64,000 bases of DNA. Source: Perca fluviatilis. Lineage: Eukaryota; Chordata; Actinopteri; Perciformes; Percidae. The notes beneath the pieces were generated by a model. The model worked only from the letters and a program-made list of their open reading frames with translations, searched no databases and was not told where the DNA came from. The stretch's first letter is position 1, and each line of letters begins with the position of its first letter. A program made the position numbers and the translations under genes. The DNA is taken from NCBI RefSeq assembly GCF_010015445.1, contig NC_053134.1, forward strand, positions 17,146,629-17,210,628, given 5' to 3'. Positions 39,501 through 62,859 of the stretch are shown here, piece after piece.

Positions 39501-41300
39501 AAGAGATATACAGAACACACACATAATGAGTTCTGCCTCTGCTGACCACGAGCCAGAGACATTATCGTTGAGTTGTCCACTGAAATAGCTGCAGATTGAG
39601 TTCCTGTGACGAAATTTCAGCAGCCACGAGGGTCCAATTTAGTGGCAAAAGTGTTTCTCATTCTTTACAGTACTGGGTATATCTGACTGCAGCTATAGTT
39701 ACACACAATCTAAGTGGACATAAGGATCAGGCCAATCTTATAACAGCCAAAGAATGAAAGGTATTTCATTCTTTTATATCGTACTCCAAATCACTGCAAT
39801 CTCTCAAAATGCTTTGTTGGCAGTTTAAGGGAATTTAAATTAAAAGGTTCATTTCCACAAAACTGCCCACAACCATTTTCTAGGAGAAGGTCTCACTTTT
39901 GTTCAGATGATTGATATCTCATTTTGGAACAAATCATATTAATATTATCTCCTCGCGGTCATTTGTTTAGCTCAAGTGAAGCTCAGAATGTCTCAATTTT
40001 CGGTCTCCAAAATGTCAACAACGAGCCAATAAGATATGTACTCTGTCCACTCTGTGAAGTAGACCTATAAAACTCCTCGTCCTTTGAAGGTGCTGTGGAA
40101 TTGAACAGGATGGTCCCCTCCCATTGTACTTAAAAAAATAAATAAATAAACTCTTTAAAGTTCCACAGCAAACAGCACCCTGTTTGTTGTGGAACTTTAA
40201 AGAGTTTAAAGAGTTTTTTTTTTCAGCATGAATTCCTTTCTGTGTCATCTTTGCTGGCTTTTCCATCCGATTAGACCTGGACACTTCAAAGACTATATGG
40301 AAAATATAGAAATATATAGAAAAGTCACCATGTAGAAATATGTGACAAACTTTTCCAAAAGGTCAAATTCTTACAACAATTCTGCCTCGTTCATTAAAAA
40401 GTAGTACTTGTTAAATTGTAGCTAACTGATACTGCTGATCTGCTGTGCACACTAGCGTCAATGTTTAGGCCAATGTTTTGGGATGATGACATTTGCTTCA
40501 TGCTGCCACATGAGGGCGTATTGTTGGTGATACACCAGCAGAACATATGAGCTGGAAGACCACAGTGTCATCAAATGACTGTCTGAAGCATTTCAGCAAG
40601 CATTAGAAACTGAAAGTCCAGCAGCACAGTACTAAACCAGAATTTTGACAACTGAAAAGAAGAAGAAATTCCTTAACACATTATCACACTTGGGAAGTTG
40701 GAACAAATGCTTTTGCTTGGAAAAATGACTGAAATGATGAATCAATATTTTAAGTAGTTGCTGAATCATTTTCTGTTGATCAGCCAATGTATTCATCAAC
40801 TGACCGCTTTAGCTCTGGTTGTCTTTACTGCTAGGTACTAGGAAACTGCATTTCCCCACCCTCTTTGGCCAACTTTTAATTAAACTTTTGGCAACTTCAT
40901 GGAAAAGTTAAATCACGATTTAATGTAACTTTAATACTAATAAAGGAGCTATATGACGTGATAAAACGAGTCGTGTGTAGTTATTTGAGAAAGTTTCATG
41001 GACACTGTCTTATTCAGGATGGAGAAATAATTACAGTTTACTACTAATACTACAGAGAAAAGTTTGCCTTTTTATTGTTAGCCTATAGACATGTAGTACA
41101 ATGTACAATTCATTAAAGTTGAATTTTGGGTGACATGTTGGCATAATTGTACCCAGAAGGTCACAGGTTTAATCCTACAACAGGTGAAACCGGCCTCCCC
41201 CTTAATCAGAAGCAAGAAAAAGAAAAAAAAAAGTGAATGCAAATAGTGATGGTACAGACATAACTTACAACTTTACAACTTTGGGCATCAACAAAAAAAT

Positions 41301-41302
<2 letters not shown>
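36538..41302. other. Unassigned DNA upstream of wnt7b
   Basis: No exon was recognised on either strand. Contains the 40148-40207 hairpin. The first exon of the canonical WNT7B isoform was looked for and not found. Confidence 0.4.
40148..40207. repeat. Near-perfect 28-bp inverted repeat (hairpin, 4-nt loop)
   Basis: The arms 40148-40175 and 40180-40207 pair over 28 positions with one mismatch (a possible G-U in RNA), separated by CACC. The core is CTTTAAAGTTCCACA. It is flanked by A-rich and T-rich runs. Nothing known is assigned. Confidence 0.75.

Positions 41303-41356
<54 letters not shown>
41303..41356. repeat. (GA)n microsatellite just upstream of the wnt7b promoter region
   Basis: About 27 units, ending roughly 490 bp before the wnt7b start codon. 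Confidence 0.95.
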
Positions 41357-41357
<1 letters not shown>

Positions 41358-41358
<1 letters not shown>

Positions 41359-41841
41359 GATGGGGGGTTAGGAGGTGTGTTGGGGGTGGGGATACGGTAG
41401 GATGCGGGGTGCAGACTCATCCCGGGGGCTGGTGCACCGGGAGAGGCCACTGTCTCCCACCCTTCCAATGCCACAACAGTCCCACTTTTGGAGACGTGAG
41501 CGGCGCATATCGGACATCCGGAACCCCATCTGTCCGCCCCCCTCCCTTTCTCTCCTTTTCCCCCCATTCAGTCCTCTATCGGTCCAGGTGGCAGAGCGCA
41601 CTTCGACCGTGGGATGCAGCCTCTCATCTCCAACACATGGACAGCGGAGCTTGGAGCTACCGCAGCGCGACACGGCTCCACTAGCTGAAGACACCACCTC
41701 TCAACGGCGGAAAGAAGAGACGACGCTCCCGCGTTTAACCCTTTGGACTTCAGATAAAAGGATATACGTCTTCCCACTTGTTGTTTTTCTTATCTTTTCT
41801 AACCGCAGGAGAGCATAAACAGTTGTGTTCAATGCGCAACC
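41358..41841 (+). promoter_or_regulatory. wnt7b: Probable wnt7b (internal) promoter and 5' UTR
   Basis: GC- and CpG-richer than its surroundings, with C-rich boxes near 41529-41541, lying between a (GA)n array and the start codon. A TATA-like GATAAAAGG occurs at about 41755. Several open frames cross this stretch but none resembles a known protein, so it reads as promoter plus 5' leader. The transcription start is not determinable. Confidence 0.5.
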
Positions 41842-41924
41842 ATGCTCATCATCTCGTCCCGCAGCGCGCTGCTGTCCGTCTACTACCCACAGATCTTCCT
41901 CATCCTCACCAGCGGTAGCTACCT
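41842..41924 (+). CDS. wnt7b: wnt7b coding exon 1 (alternative signal-peptide exon)
   Basis: Encodes residues 1-27 plus two bases, starting [11 protein letters not shown] and ending TSGSY, then donor GTAGGT. The start ATG has A at -3. This matches the alternative human WNT7B N-terminus (MLLLSPRSAL-type), not the canonical MHRNFRKW start. An out-of-frame ATG lies 10 nt upstream at 41832. Confidence 0.93.
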
Positions 41925-44900
41925 GTAGGTTTCTTACCAATGCACCTGCTTAATTCAAACACAAGTCTGTTTGATTTTCTAAGTAGTTGTGACTACGCTC
42001 AAATTGGCCAATTACGCACGCATTGTCAAATTAGATCGCACCTTAAGAGCATTAGCTGGTTGTTGCAGGTGTTATATTACGACGAGGAAACCATTTTTAA
42101 CGTGCTAAATGAAGTAAATGGCAATATTTTTGTTATGGTGTTGCAGAGAGATTATTTTAGAAATGGCATAAAATGTAACTTAGACTATCCATTTAACCTA
42201 CATGTAAAAAAAAAACATTGGTAGGAAATGCGTAATTGGGTCGCTTGGTCATGTTCATTCTATTTCACAAGGGAATAACCGACTACCACGGATTTTTCTC
42301 CATAAAATGATATTTTCATCATAAAGGAGCCAATATTTAATCTACCTGATGTACATGTACACGCAGCTGATGAGATAACCTGCTCTTATGGATTTGCACA
42401 TTACACCAGAGCCACTTTGTCACAGGAGCACCTCGTCAGACAAGGGCCATAATGGGAGTGCAACATATGGAAAAAGAGACATATTGGACTACTTCATGCT
42501 CTGCCTACAGGCCCGGGCTGATGTAATGAGCTCTTTCTTATGGCATTAAAAGACCCAGGCCCTCACAAAGAGAATGATTGCTGCACCATACATGCCTCTC
42601 ATTCATAACAAGGGACAGTCCTAAAACCTAAAATACCTGTGGTGGTTCCTGTTTTCTGTAACACAGAGACATAGAGAGAGAGGCAGAATAATATGGATTT
42701 GGACCCATTCCTATAATTAACTATTGTCCTCTCTCTGTCTATATCTTTACGAAGGTCCATTAGATTACACATTATCTGCTCATTTAGTCTTGATTATTTC
42801 GTTTTATCTTTATGATTTATAGACTGGCAAATGTAATGAAAAGTATATAGCAAAACAAGCTTATTGGAAACAGATCTTATCACTTTATGCCCAAATGATA
42901 GCCAGGTAATGTTCGACTGGGGCACAGGGTTCAATCCAAACTATATGTTATGTAAGTAGGAACATTTTTGTTTCTCCATTTCCTTTTATCTGTAGCCACT
43001 TTTTCCATGTAAAAAGCAACAGTCTGTCTTCAAAGTCCCTCTCATTAATCCCTGTTTCTCTCTGCCCAGGGCGCTGTCCTCTGTGGTAGCTTTAGGCGCT
43101 AACATCATCTGCAACAAGATACCGGGACTGGCCCCCCGTCAGAGAGCCCTCTGTCAGAGTCGCCCTGACGCCATCATCATCATTGGCGAAGGCGCCCAGC
43201 TGGGCATCAATGAGTGTCAGTACCAGTTCCGCTACGGCCGGTGGAACTGCTCAGCCCTGGGAGAGAGGACCGTCTTTGGCCAAGAGCTGAGAGTAGGTCA
43301 GTCTGTTTAAAACTCAGCTTCTTTAAGTTGTTTGAAATATTTTCATCACAATACAGACAATAGGAAATCAGCAAAGTAGGCTGAGCGAGGGGAAGAAAGT
43401 TACTTAGAGGACAGGGGTCTTAAGTTATTTTTCTGGGGCAACACTGCTGGCATTTTTATGCCTTTATTAGATATTTTAACAATAGATAGATGAAAGGAAA
43501 TGAATGGACAGAGATGGAAAATGACATGCAACAATGGCTGGACAACTTTCTGGGGATGTTGCGTCTTGTGGTCGGCACTTTAAACCCCAGGGCAAAACTG
43601 TTTTTTACCTTTCGACATTTTCACAACAGCCAGTTAGATCAAACTAAGTTTAGACACAGAAAGTGGAAATCTTAACTTAGAGGCAAAAATGTGGACTGAT
43701 GTGTGATCAGAGCAGCACATCCCTCCTTTTGGTGGTACTTTAATCTGTCCACAGGTGTGTCAACACAGCAGGTATGTTTATTGGCCTAACCAGACCAAAC
43801 CGAGCAGTGTGGTTTCGATCACTGAAGCTGAAAGAACTGTGGATGAGCACAGTTCAGCAATGTGGTCTGTTTTCTCATTCTCCTTGTATTGTCCTCGAAC
43901 CTCCTGTTAAGTGTTGTCAGTGTGATGAGAAAAAGCTGCAGCACAGCTCGACGAAACGAAACAGACTTAAAGACTGGTGGTGAGACTTTAATGGAAGAAT
44001 TTAGGTTTGGAATACCACACGCAAGGACTACACTAACACAGAAAAACTCAAACGCCTTGTAGTGTCCCCAAAGGAGGTTCAATCTGTACCTCACGTGTGT
44101 GACGTCACTGTGCTTGCGACACATATTGTCACAGCAAAGCAGTCATGAATGGAGTGTGAAGACTTCCTTAAAAGCAGGGTCTAATGCTTATCTGGGCGTG
44201 TCATCTTCTGAAAGCATTTATATATCAAACCTACACGAACACACAAACTAACACATCTCCCTGCTTTTAGTCAACATTCTTCCCTGTTTTATTTCTCACA
44301 GAAGCCTGTTTGCTCCTAATGTGAACCTCTTATATAAATTGTATTTCTGTCCGAAATGTTTTGTTGCGGTCTTGCTGTGGGTTTGGATCCATGTTTAATC
44401 TAGCAGCTCTGGGAGCAATCACTTTTTTTCTACACGGGAGACAGGCAGGGGAGACGTCTGGATCCCTTTATTTCTTTTGTCAGAGGAAATGTCTCTTTTC
44501 TCCTGTGGTGTGTAAACGAGCTCAGAAGAACGCTTTGGACCCAGGTCCTCATGTCCTCTCCACGCAAACACTTTTACCACATAAGTACTTTCTGGAAGAT
44601 TATTACATCATTTTTTATAGTACATACTTATTACATCTGTATAAAAAAACTAATTAGACTGTTAATTATTGTAAAAACTAAAACACTGAGCATGCCAGAT
44701 TTCCTTTGATCTCCATGGATTATTTGTAAGATTGGTTTCCTTTGGCCATCTCTGTGTCCATTCTTGCTATTTAAAAAAATGGAAATGTAATGTAATGTAA
44801 GCCCCCCCACCCCCTATTGCTAATGTACCATCCACCACGTCATTTGATTGACCTGCCGGGCGAACTCATTAAGCATTGAGAAAGACCAGAGAGCTTCATG

Positions 44901-47900
44901 CTAACCACTAATTGAAGTCAGCTCCAGCAGCTGGATGGCAACAATGGAGCCCTGCATGCACTGCCGTACAATCAAAACAAATCAAAGTGCGAGGAGATGG
45001 CTGTTTGGCTATCGCATGTGCCTGATACTTTGAGAAATGCTCACCATACAGTATATCTGAATGGGTCGCGGATTTAGCATGATGAGAGAAGACTTCAGAG
45101 TTTGTTATGAGTTATGGACTGGGGGAACCGCAGGCCCGATGGTTTCTGCGAGTGAGTTTGTCAGGTTGGAAGGGAGCCATTACAATCGCCTCTACCAGAG
45201 ACGCCATGCATTAATACTAACAGAGGCCCAGCATTATCCTGATTTGAGAGGGAGGATATCCTATTACCAGTTGTAGTGCCAATAAATTCATTTCCCCCCT
45301 CCCTATAAATGTGTTTATTCTGAAGTCAAATGGTGACATACAAAAGCTTGGAACTGGGCATATCCCAGTCAAGCCTGGCCACAGATTATTTCAACATGCA
45401 AGACAGTGGTATCATTTGCTATAATAATGCGGACTGCCGAACACAGACACAGAATGACACTTAAGCCGCGTGAGAAATTCCATTGATGAAAAACATTAAG
45501 ACACAGCAACACTAGGAGTACCGATCCAGAAAAAAAGCTCCCCTACTCAGCCAGTAGATGTCACTTGTGTCGTCTTCACTATACTGATTACTGTTACCAG
45601 TGATATAGTGATATGAAACAAGGCAGAATGAAAAAATATATAACTCATAGTTATTGTGAGATTATATAATATATAATGGTCTTTATACTGATATCTGGCC
45701 TTTTAACCTACCTCATATAGTATTTAAAATTAAGTAAGGTTGAAAAGAGACTGAAGAGTACCGATACTTGACATATTAAAAAATATAGGGGTTGAAAACT
45801 CCTCAAGTACATGAAGAAGCCATTTTGAAAACGACTTAGTTACACAGTTACATATACATAAAAAAATGGCTTCTGTGACATCCTTTCAGCATTAATATAC
45901 TGTACAAACTGATTCATCTCAAAATCAGTGATGCCATCCAAAGCGGTGACTATCTTTCCTTAAAGGAGCAGTCCAGCAACTTAGTTTTGCACTTCAGGAG
46001 GAGGACTGATAGTACATACAGATGGAATGGAGAGAGAGGCATGGCATCTTCTTAGGACTGTGTGGGTGTGTACAGCTTGTGCTTGATTGAAATCTCTCTT
46101 TACCTCCTATTAGTTTTGCTACACGTTTGGGTGGGAGAAATGAAACCTTTTAACATTTTTTTATTGGTTCATGAAGTTAGGTGACCTCATTTAGTTCCAG
46201 CGTGTCTCTGCCCAAGCCAGAATAAGTGTAAAAACCCATGTGGGTGTTAGGGTCTCTTAAAGAAAAGAATGCCAAAAAATGGATGCAGCAGAAGCAGTTA
46301 GTCTGAGGTTTAGTCTCTAGTATGGGTCAAGCTCCACAAATGCTGGACCCTACATTTTCCCATAATGCAACTCAGTAGTGTCTTTTTACCACCCGGGCCT
46401 CCTAAATGCCCACTTCTTTTAAACGTTTTTGCTAAAAAACATCTTCTCAAGCCCAAGTTGAAATACCCCTGATGACATCATCATCATGTGCCCTAACAGT
46501 GTAACTGTTTGATGGGCATGCAATTTCCTTTGAGAGGAAAGTACTGTTAGTACTGATTCAAGAATGTCTACAAAAACGTACATGAAAAATCCACTTGATT
46601 TAAATGAGAGTACTTGTGGTACTACGGTCTACTCCGCCTTATATTTATTCAAATTCTGCTCTTTTCTCTTAAGGCAGCAAGGAGGCAGCATTCACTTATG
46701 CCATCACTGCAGCCGGAGTTGCCCACGCAGTGACCACAGCTTGTAGCCAAGGCAACCTCAGCCAGTGCGGCTGTGATCGTGAGAAGCAGGGCTACCACGA
46801 CCAAGAGGAGGGCTGGAAGTGGGGAGGCTGCTCAGCTGATATTAAGTACGGTGTGGAGTTCTCGCGACGCTTTGTAGACGCCCGGGAGATCAAGAAAAAC
46901 GCCCGCCGGCTGATGAACCTGCACAACAATGAGGCAGGGCGAAAGGTAACCCATGCAAAAGGACAAAACAAACTGAATCCATCTAATCTCTTTTTGGGGT
47001 TTAATGATGAAAACATCATACAACACCATACTCCAGTTTGAATACGTGTAACATTAATAGGAAGAGGGAAATGCCTAAATTGGCATAGATTGTCCATGAT
47101 TATACACTTTAGTTTATTTGTTGTGTATTTGCATCAGTTACTATAACTGTATCAGCCCTGTACGAGTGCAGAAATGATTTAACAAAGCTCCTGTACACTA
47201 GAGTGGGAGTGTGTATCTGCGACAGAAAGGCAAAACTTGGAAGATGCAGCTGCCAAAATGGAATTGTGCCATAGCCCTACTACATAATGTCTAGTAATTC
47301 ATTGAATTACTACACATTAGGTGAGGATAGAGAATGTTATTGGAAGTCTCACTCTCTTCCTTTGTTAGTGGCAGCACCAAAGACCATACTTCCGTACCGT
47401 CGCACACTCTAAAGCAACCAAAGTCAAGAGCAAACTCCCCCAGAATGTGATAGCCACGAAGGGAAAGACGGAGTCACTGATTTGACCAGGGCTCCTGACA
47501 CGCAAGTTACTAGATGTTCAAAGAATGAGCTTAGTCGCTCAAAATCATTATCACTCTTATAATGAAAATGTGAAGGTAATCTTTTTCACATCAACACCAC
47601 GCGCAGTCACATGGGCAAACAGTCACCTGTCAATTTTGTCATTTGAAAATATTTGTATGGCATTATCATATAAATCTGGCTCAAACCACAATGTAATTCT
47701 ATTCGTGTATGGTTGCACAACAGCTCTGGTCAGTTTTCTCGGGCTGTCACGCCAATATGTGGTCTGAAGAAAGGTAAAGTTAATTAGAGACTACAGTCTT
47801 GGGGTACGAGTTATTTTCCCCAGGTTTTGAGACATAAAGTTGGCAAACCAGTTAGAGTGCTGAAAGTTGGAAGTGTCCGCAAAAAGCCCAGCTTACCAAA

Positions 47901-48545
47901 AGAGACGGACATAAAGGCAATGCGATTGCTATTTACAGTTTCGATTTCAAGCGACGGACGTGTTTAAAACCATCTATGTATTAACACGCACAATATATTT
48001 TCAGCTCTTTAACTATCTCTTTTAATTCATACAGACCTAATTTCTACTCTCTATGTGATCAGATCCTAGAGGAGAGGATGAAGCTGGAGTGTAAGTGTCA
48101 CGGCGTGTCCGGTTCCTGCACCACTAAGACCTGCTGGATCACCCTGCCAAAGTTCAGAGAGATTGGTTATCTGCTGAAGGAACGCTACAGCGGAGCAGTT
48201 CAAGTAGAGCCGGTCCGGGCCTCGCGCCTCCGCCAACCCTCCTTCCTACGACTCAAAGAGGCTCGGGGCTACCAGAAGCCCACGGACACAGACCTGGTGT
48301 ACCTGGAGCGTTCGCCCAACTATTGCGAGGAGGACACAGCCACAGGAAGCACAGGAACACGGGGAAGACTGTGCAACGGCACTTCAACACACACAACAGA
48401 CAGTTGTAATTTGATGTGCTGCGGCCGGGGTTACAACACACACCACTACACACGCATCTGGCAGTGCAACTGCAAGTTCCACTGGTGCTGTTTTGTCAAG
48501 TGCAACACGTGCAGTGAGAAATCAGAAGTTTTCACCTGCAAGTAG
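41842..48545 (+). CDS. wnt7b: Wnt7b secreted signalling glycoprotein (complete, 4 coding exons)
   Basis: Coding exons are 41842-41924, 43070-43296, 46674-46945 and 48063-48545, stop TAG 48543-48545. They sum to 1065 nt, giving 354 residues against 349 for human WNT7B; the excess is explained by a 28- rather than 24-residue N-terminal segment and one residue in the C-terminal loop. Wnt7b is a secreted, lipidated ligand for Frizzled receptors; in mammals it acts with RECK/GPR124 in CNS angiogenesis and in lung and kidney development. Visible features are a hydrophobic N-terminus (residues about 10-35), N-glycosylation sequons near N87, N131 and N299, the CHGVSGSC motif whose first Ser (S210) is the expected palmitoleoylation site, and the Cys-rich tail ending FTCK. 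The protein follows WNT7B rather than WNT7A through [16 protein letters not shown] and [12 protein letters not shown] stretches, and the atxn10/fbln1 neighbours support this. The paralogue (wnt7ba or wnt7bb) cannot be decided here. Confidence 0.97.
43070..43296 (+). CDS. wnt7b: wnt7b coding exon 2
   Basis: Acceptor TGCCCAG, donor GTCAGT. It completes the Leu of the SGSYL|ALSSVV junction and encodes the start of the Wnt N-terminal domain ([29 protein letters not shown] sequon), ending after GQELRV in phase 1. The intron before it is 1145 bp. Confidence 0.97.
46674..46945 (+). CDS. wnt7b: wnt7b coding exon 3
   Basis: Acceptor after CTCTTAAG, donor GTAACC. Encodes [15 protein letters not shown] through [14 protein letters not shown], the helical core typical of Wnts, with the CGCDREKQG cysteine cluster, and ends in phase 0. 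Most vertebrates have AVTAACSQG; here it reads AVTTACSQG, a minor substitution. The intron before it is 3377 bp. Confidence 0.97.
48063..48545 (+). CDS. wnt7b: wnt7b coding exon 4 (last)
   Basis: Acceptor GTGATCAG. Starts [14 protein letters not shown] and holds the lipidated-thumb motif CHGVSGSC, the Wnt7-type linker ([14 protein letters not shown]) and the Cys-rich finger domain with [14 protein letters not shown]. It ends with SEVFTCK and TAG. The intron before it is 1117 bp. Confidence 0.97.
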   Translation: MLEERMKLECKCHGVSGSCTTKTCWITLPKFREIGYLLKERYSGAVQVEPVRASRLRQPSFLRLKEARGYQKPTDTDLVYLERSPNYCEEDTATGSTGTRGRLCNGTSTHTTDSCNLMCCGRGYNTHHYTRIWQCNCKFHWCCFVKCNTCSEKSEVFTCK

Positions 48546-50235
48546 GGAATGAGGAAGCGGGACACTGTGGTTAAAGATCAAAAGGTTATGACAAAGTGGA
48601 ATTTGAAGTGAAGGACTTGGAAGTATTTATTCAACAATTTGCACATTTTTACATCCTATTTTGGAATTCTAAAGAAAGAAAAAAAAAAATATTCGGAAGA
48701 CAACATCTTGCAACATCTGTAAGATGTAGCTTACAGATGTCACGCACGAGAAGGAAAAACAAGGACTATTGTTGGATCTTGAGAAGACTTTTGTAACACA
48801 TTAACTGGAAATGCTACGACAGCAAGGCGCTTCAGACTGTCATGACAGAAGACGGGCTCCTGATGACGATTGAAAGATGGCAGTGGAATACTTTTAACTG
48901 TACGCTCACACTGTATTCTGTTTGAACACTGAAAATAAAAAAAAATTATTTATGTTAAGACATTTTTTAAACCTAGTCTTATAGGACTGATAGCAAACTC
49001 AATTGCTCTTTAAGATTTTTCCTCTCTTTTATGATCTTCAATTGCTTCTGATACATTTCAAGCTGAAAATAACAGATTTTGAGTCACATGGCCATTATCA
49101 ATCGTCAGTGGCTTATTTCTCTATGGAGGAGTTATTTTTCTTTTGCACTCACGGTCACATTTTTTTCTCTTTTTCATGGGACATCAGTAAGTTGTGTGGT
49201 TGAGTGCTGTGCTGACATCTCTCTCATGGACAAATTCCCCTCTGAAACCAGACCCTTTGTTAAGCCAAGAGGCAAAGAGGCAGAAAATACTCCCAAACTA
49301 TTTTAAGCATCCAACTTGTCAGTTTGAACGGCACTTTCCATCCTGACCGTGTTCATTGTTTTGTTTTCGGAGGGCTCCTGACTTCTGAGAAAAGCATGGA
49401 AGCCTCCATAGAGGTGCAATCAGGTTCAGATACATCCAACATTCCCATGAATGGCAGAGACGTGGAATTCCACATGATGGCCTCTGCTTACACAAGGCCT
49501 TCCAGCGCGGTTTAGGCCTGCCTGGGTGGATGGCATGTGCCCTAACAACACAGAGGGGGGTATGAGAGGATCAAAGGCCTCAAAGCTATTTTTGGAAAGC
49601 ATCCTTAATGTATTCAGAAATGTTTATTTAGGCTTTATATAACTTACAAAACAATTTGAAGAGTATATTTTTATATGAGGAACGTGGCACTTTATGTCAT
49701 TTATAGATGGAAAAGAAAGTCACTATTTACAAGTGTTTTCTAATGTCATTGTATTCAGATTTGAGAACTATAAATTATTTGGAATTTATGTTTTTGATCA
49801 AAGCCAAATTGTAAATACTCCACGTGTTTTATCAAAGTAGCCCAGATTGTTCATCTCATTCACAATTCAACGTAGCTCATAAAAGCAAGAATGATTCATC
49901 AAGTGTTGGAAAGTCCAGGAAATGTTGTGTAAACTGCTGTTAAGTATTGGAGTAAATTCATGGAATTGCGAGTAGATAACACATTGAAAGCGTCAGCAAC
50001 CAACGAGTTTTGCAGCTTTACATCAAAGAGATTTCTGTGTTCCCAGTTGTCTACATGGCTCTTTCAGTAACTAGGATCCTCATCACTCATTGATTCCTAA
50101 AAGCATAGTTGTACCTATAAATACCACAGAACTGCCACAGACCAAATACAATAATAAGGTCTGCATCACTTACAAACATGGACAGTTGTATTTTTTCTTT
50201 TTTTTACCAATAAAATTTGAGCATCCTTTTATCGC
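48546..50235 (+). other. wnt7b: wnt7b 3' UTR (probable extent)
   Basis: AT-rich non-coding sequence follows the stop. Two AATAAA signals are visible on the + strand, at 48934-48939 and 50209-50214. Whether the short (about 0.4 kb) or long (about 1.7 kb) UTR is used cannot be decided from sequence. No other gene is seen in this stretch. Confidence 0.5.
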
Positions 50236-52185
<1,950 letters not shown>

Positions 52186-52270
52186 TTTATTCCTTTCTAA
52201 ACAAATACTTTGCATGAAAACCTGCTTGCGGGTTGGGGGCCTCCTCTCTCCGGGTGCTCCTCCAAGGTTT

Positions 52271-60751
<8,481 letters not shown>

Positions 60752-61020
60752 GTTTGTTTGCCTGGTAAATGCTAAATCGGATCCACTAGACGTGGTTAGG
60801 TTTAGGCAGGAGTGGGGATTGGTCAGAGTAAGCCAATCAGAGGCCGAATAAGGCGGGCCACGAGGTAAGTCCTTTGGCGGATCTGATCTAGCATCTATCA
60901 GCGGGTTCAGTCGTGTGGGCGGGACGTCCGGATAAATATCTAACACGCTATTGGTTTAATCCAGGTAAAAGGCGGAGTTAGAGCATGTGCTGCTGTTTTC
61001 ACACAGTTGTCAAGTCACTC
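60752..61020 (-). promoter_or_regulatory. atxn10: Probable atxn10 promoter and 5' UTR
   Basis: CpG-containing, TATA-less sequence directly upstream of the atxn10 start codon on the minus strand. It lies only about 2.2-2.5 kb downstream of the fbln1 stop, in the same orientation. The limits are approximate. Confidence 0.4.
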
Positions 61021-62214
61021 CTTTGTGGTACAAAAATACAGAAAGAGACACAATAAAGAGAACTCTGAAAATGTTATTCAATTTATTGAGAGAAACTGGG
61101 CTGATAATTCATGGAACGGTGTAACCAATAAACAAACTACTAGTTTTTTTTAGCTCTTTCGGTCATCATTTTTTACGCAATTTATTTCAAAGATCTGCTT
61201 TGTAAGAATTGTAATAAGCATGTTTTACAGTGTTATATACATCAACCACCATGGGTCTAAGATACGGTCTTTGGGACTGTTTTGGGGCAGGATGGCAGCT
61301 CCCATTACATGTATTATTTTATTAGTGTGCTGTGTAGCTATACTTAGATATACCCAAATTATAACATCCAATAATTCCTGAGATAGAAGTTCTGTACGGT
61401 GCAGCTGCACTCACATCTGAAATCCATTCACCTAAAGCAACGTTTAAAGTCAGAAGATCAATTAATTGAGCCCAAACAATTTGTGGGACAACAAGCCACA
61501 GGACAAGCCTTTGGAATTTCCATGCAGTGGCAAATTTTAGATTACAGGATTGGCCTCCGTATGGTTGCCCCCTGTGTTTTCACTGGCCAGGCACAGCACA
61601 GCAGTGGTGAAAAGGCAGATCAATGTGGAAGAGAGTTGATTATGGATGGTAAGAAGTATCCACCTCAAGCGATTTGTCAGCTTTAAGATGAGGTATTTGA
61701 AGATCAAAACATTCCCAGGAAAGGATTCCCATTAGTTAGTAGAATAACTGGAAATATCCTCACAAACTGGAAGTGGTATGTTGTGATAGGGAATCTGAAG
61801 AGTTGAGTTACAGGAATAACAGGACATCCTATCAGATTTGAGTTATTCTGAAACCGCAGTTATGCTAAGTAGAGGATGGTTGATTTAGTCTGCTGTGGTA
61901 GAGGATCAAGCTCTTTTTAGTAAAAAACATGAACATAATTAACAGATGGTTGTTACAGTCTCATGGTACAAAACACAATCAATGTTGAAAGCAAGTGTGT
62001 AGATTAAGCTTTTTATTATCAAATGAAGCATGTCACATCTGGTCGTTCAAAACGAAATGAACCAACAGTCTATTACAGTGGCACTCATGACAACAAAGTC
62101 TGAATTCAAGTTAAACACGGTATACAAATTAGGGAGATAAGGGCACACTGTTTATCTATTACATTACTTTTTTTAAATGTAACTTCTCACATCTGGGGTA
62201 TCAAGTGAGAAATT

Positions 62215-62650
62215 AGTATTTTTATGAGTGAAAAATAACTTTTTAGCCATGTTAGCGACATGGCTCTATAAAGTTTTACGATGTTGGTTGGTTGGTCAGT
62301 CCACCACCACTTAAATATCTCAACAACTATCAGATAGATTGGCAAAAATTTGGTACAGACATTCATGGTTGACACATGGTGTATCCTAATAACTTTGGAG
62401 ATCCCCTGACCATCCAATGCCACCACCAGGTCAAATTTTCACCTTTTCTAATACTTAGGTTTCTGAATAAACCGTAATGACGTTCCCATGATCCTCAGCT
62501 TGTTTTTTGTGCAAATTAGCAAATGTTAGCATGCTAACTGACTAAAATGAGGAAATGAGCATGTAAGCGTGCTTAAATTAGCATGAAGCTCAAAGCACCA
62601 CTGTGCCAAAGTACAGAGCTGCCAGCATGGCTCTTAGTCTAATCTAATCT
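62215..62650. repeat. Teleost dispersed repeat
   Basis: It includes 'catgttagcgacatggct', 'ggttggtcagtccaccacc', 'gttagcatgctaactg' and 'ctgccagcatggctc', a combination I recognise as common in percomorph genomes. The minus-strand open frame across it (62187-62426) is a by-product. The class is uncertain. Confidence 0.5.
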
Positions 62651-62859
62651 AAATCTAAGGGCCCTAAGCCTGTAACCATATTTTGTAACTACTTTTGTAC
62701 TTTTTATGTATAAGAATATTTATATGTATACAAAGATGCTGTAAGATTTAACTTTTCTATATTCAGTGCTTATGTATTTAGTGTAATATTTATAAGAGTA
62801 TAAGAAGAGGAATATGTATAGTTATAGTTGCAAGAAAGAACAATGTCACACAGGAAGAG

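Noticed and set aside
41375..41818. 147-codon frame upstream of wnt7b
   Set aside because: It overlaps the promoter/5' UTR, resembles no protein, and has an equally long antisense frame as expected from GC-rich DNA.
60752..60946. N-terminal extension of atxn10 from the upstream in-frame ATG
   Set aside because: The frame is open but low in family similarity. The MANTDST start has a strong context and gives the usual ataxin-10 length.
62187..62426. 79-codon minus-strand frame
   Set aside because: It coincides with a dispersed teleost repeat, not a gene.
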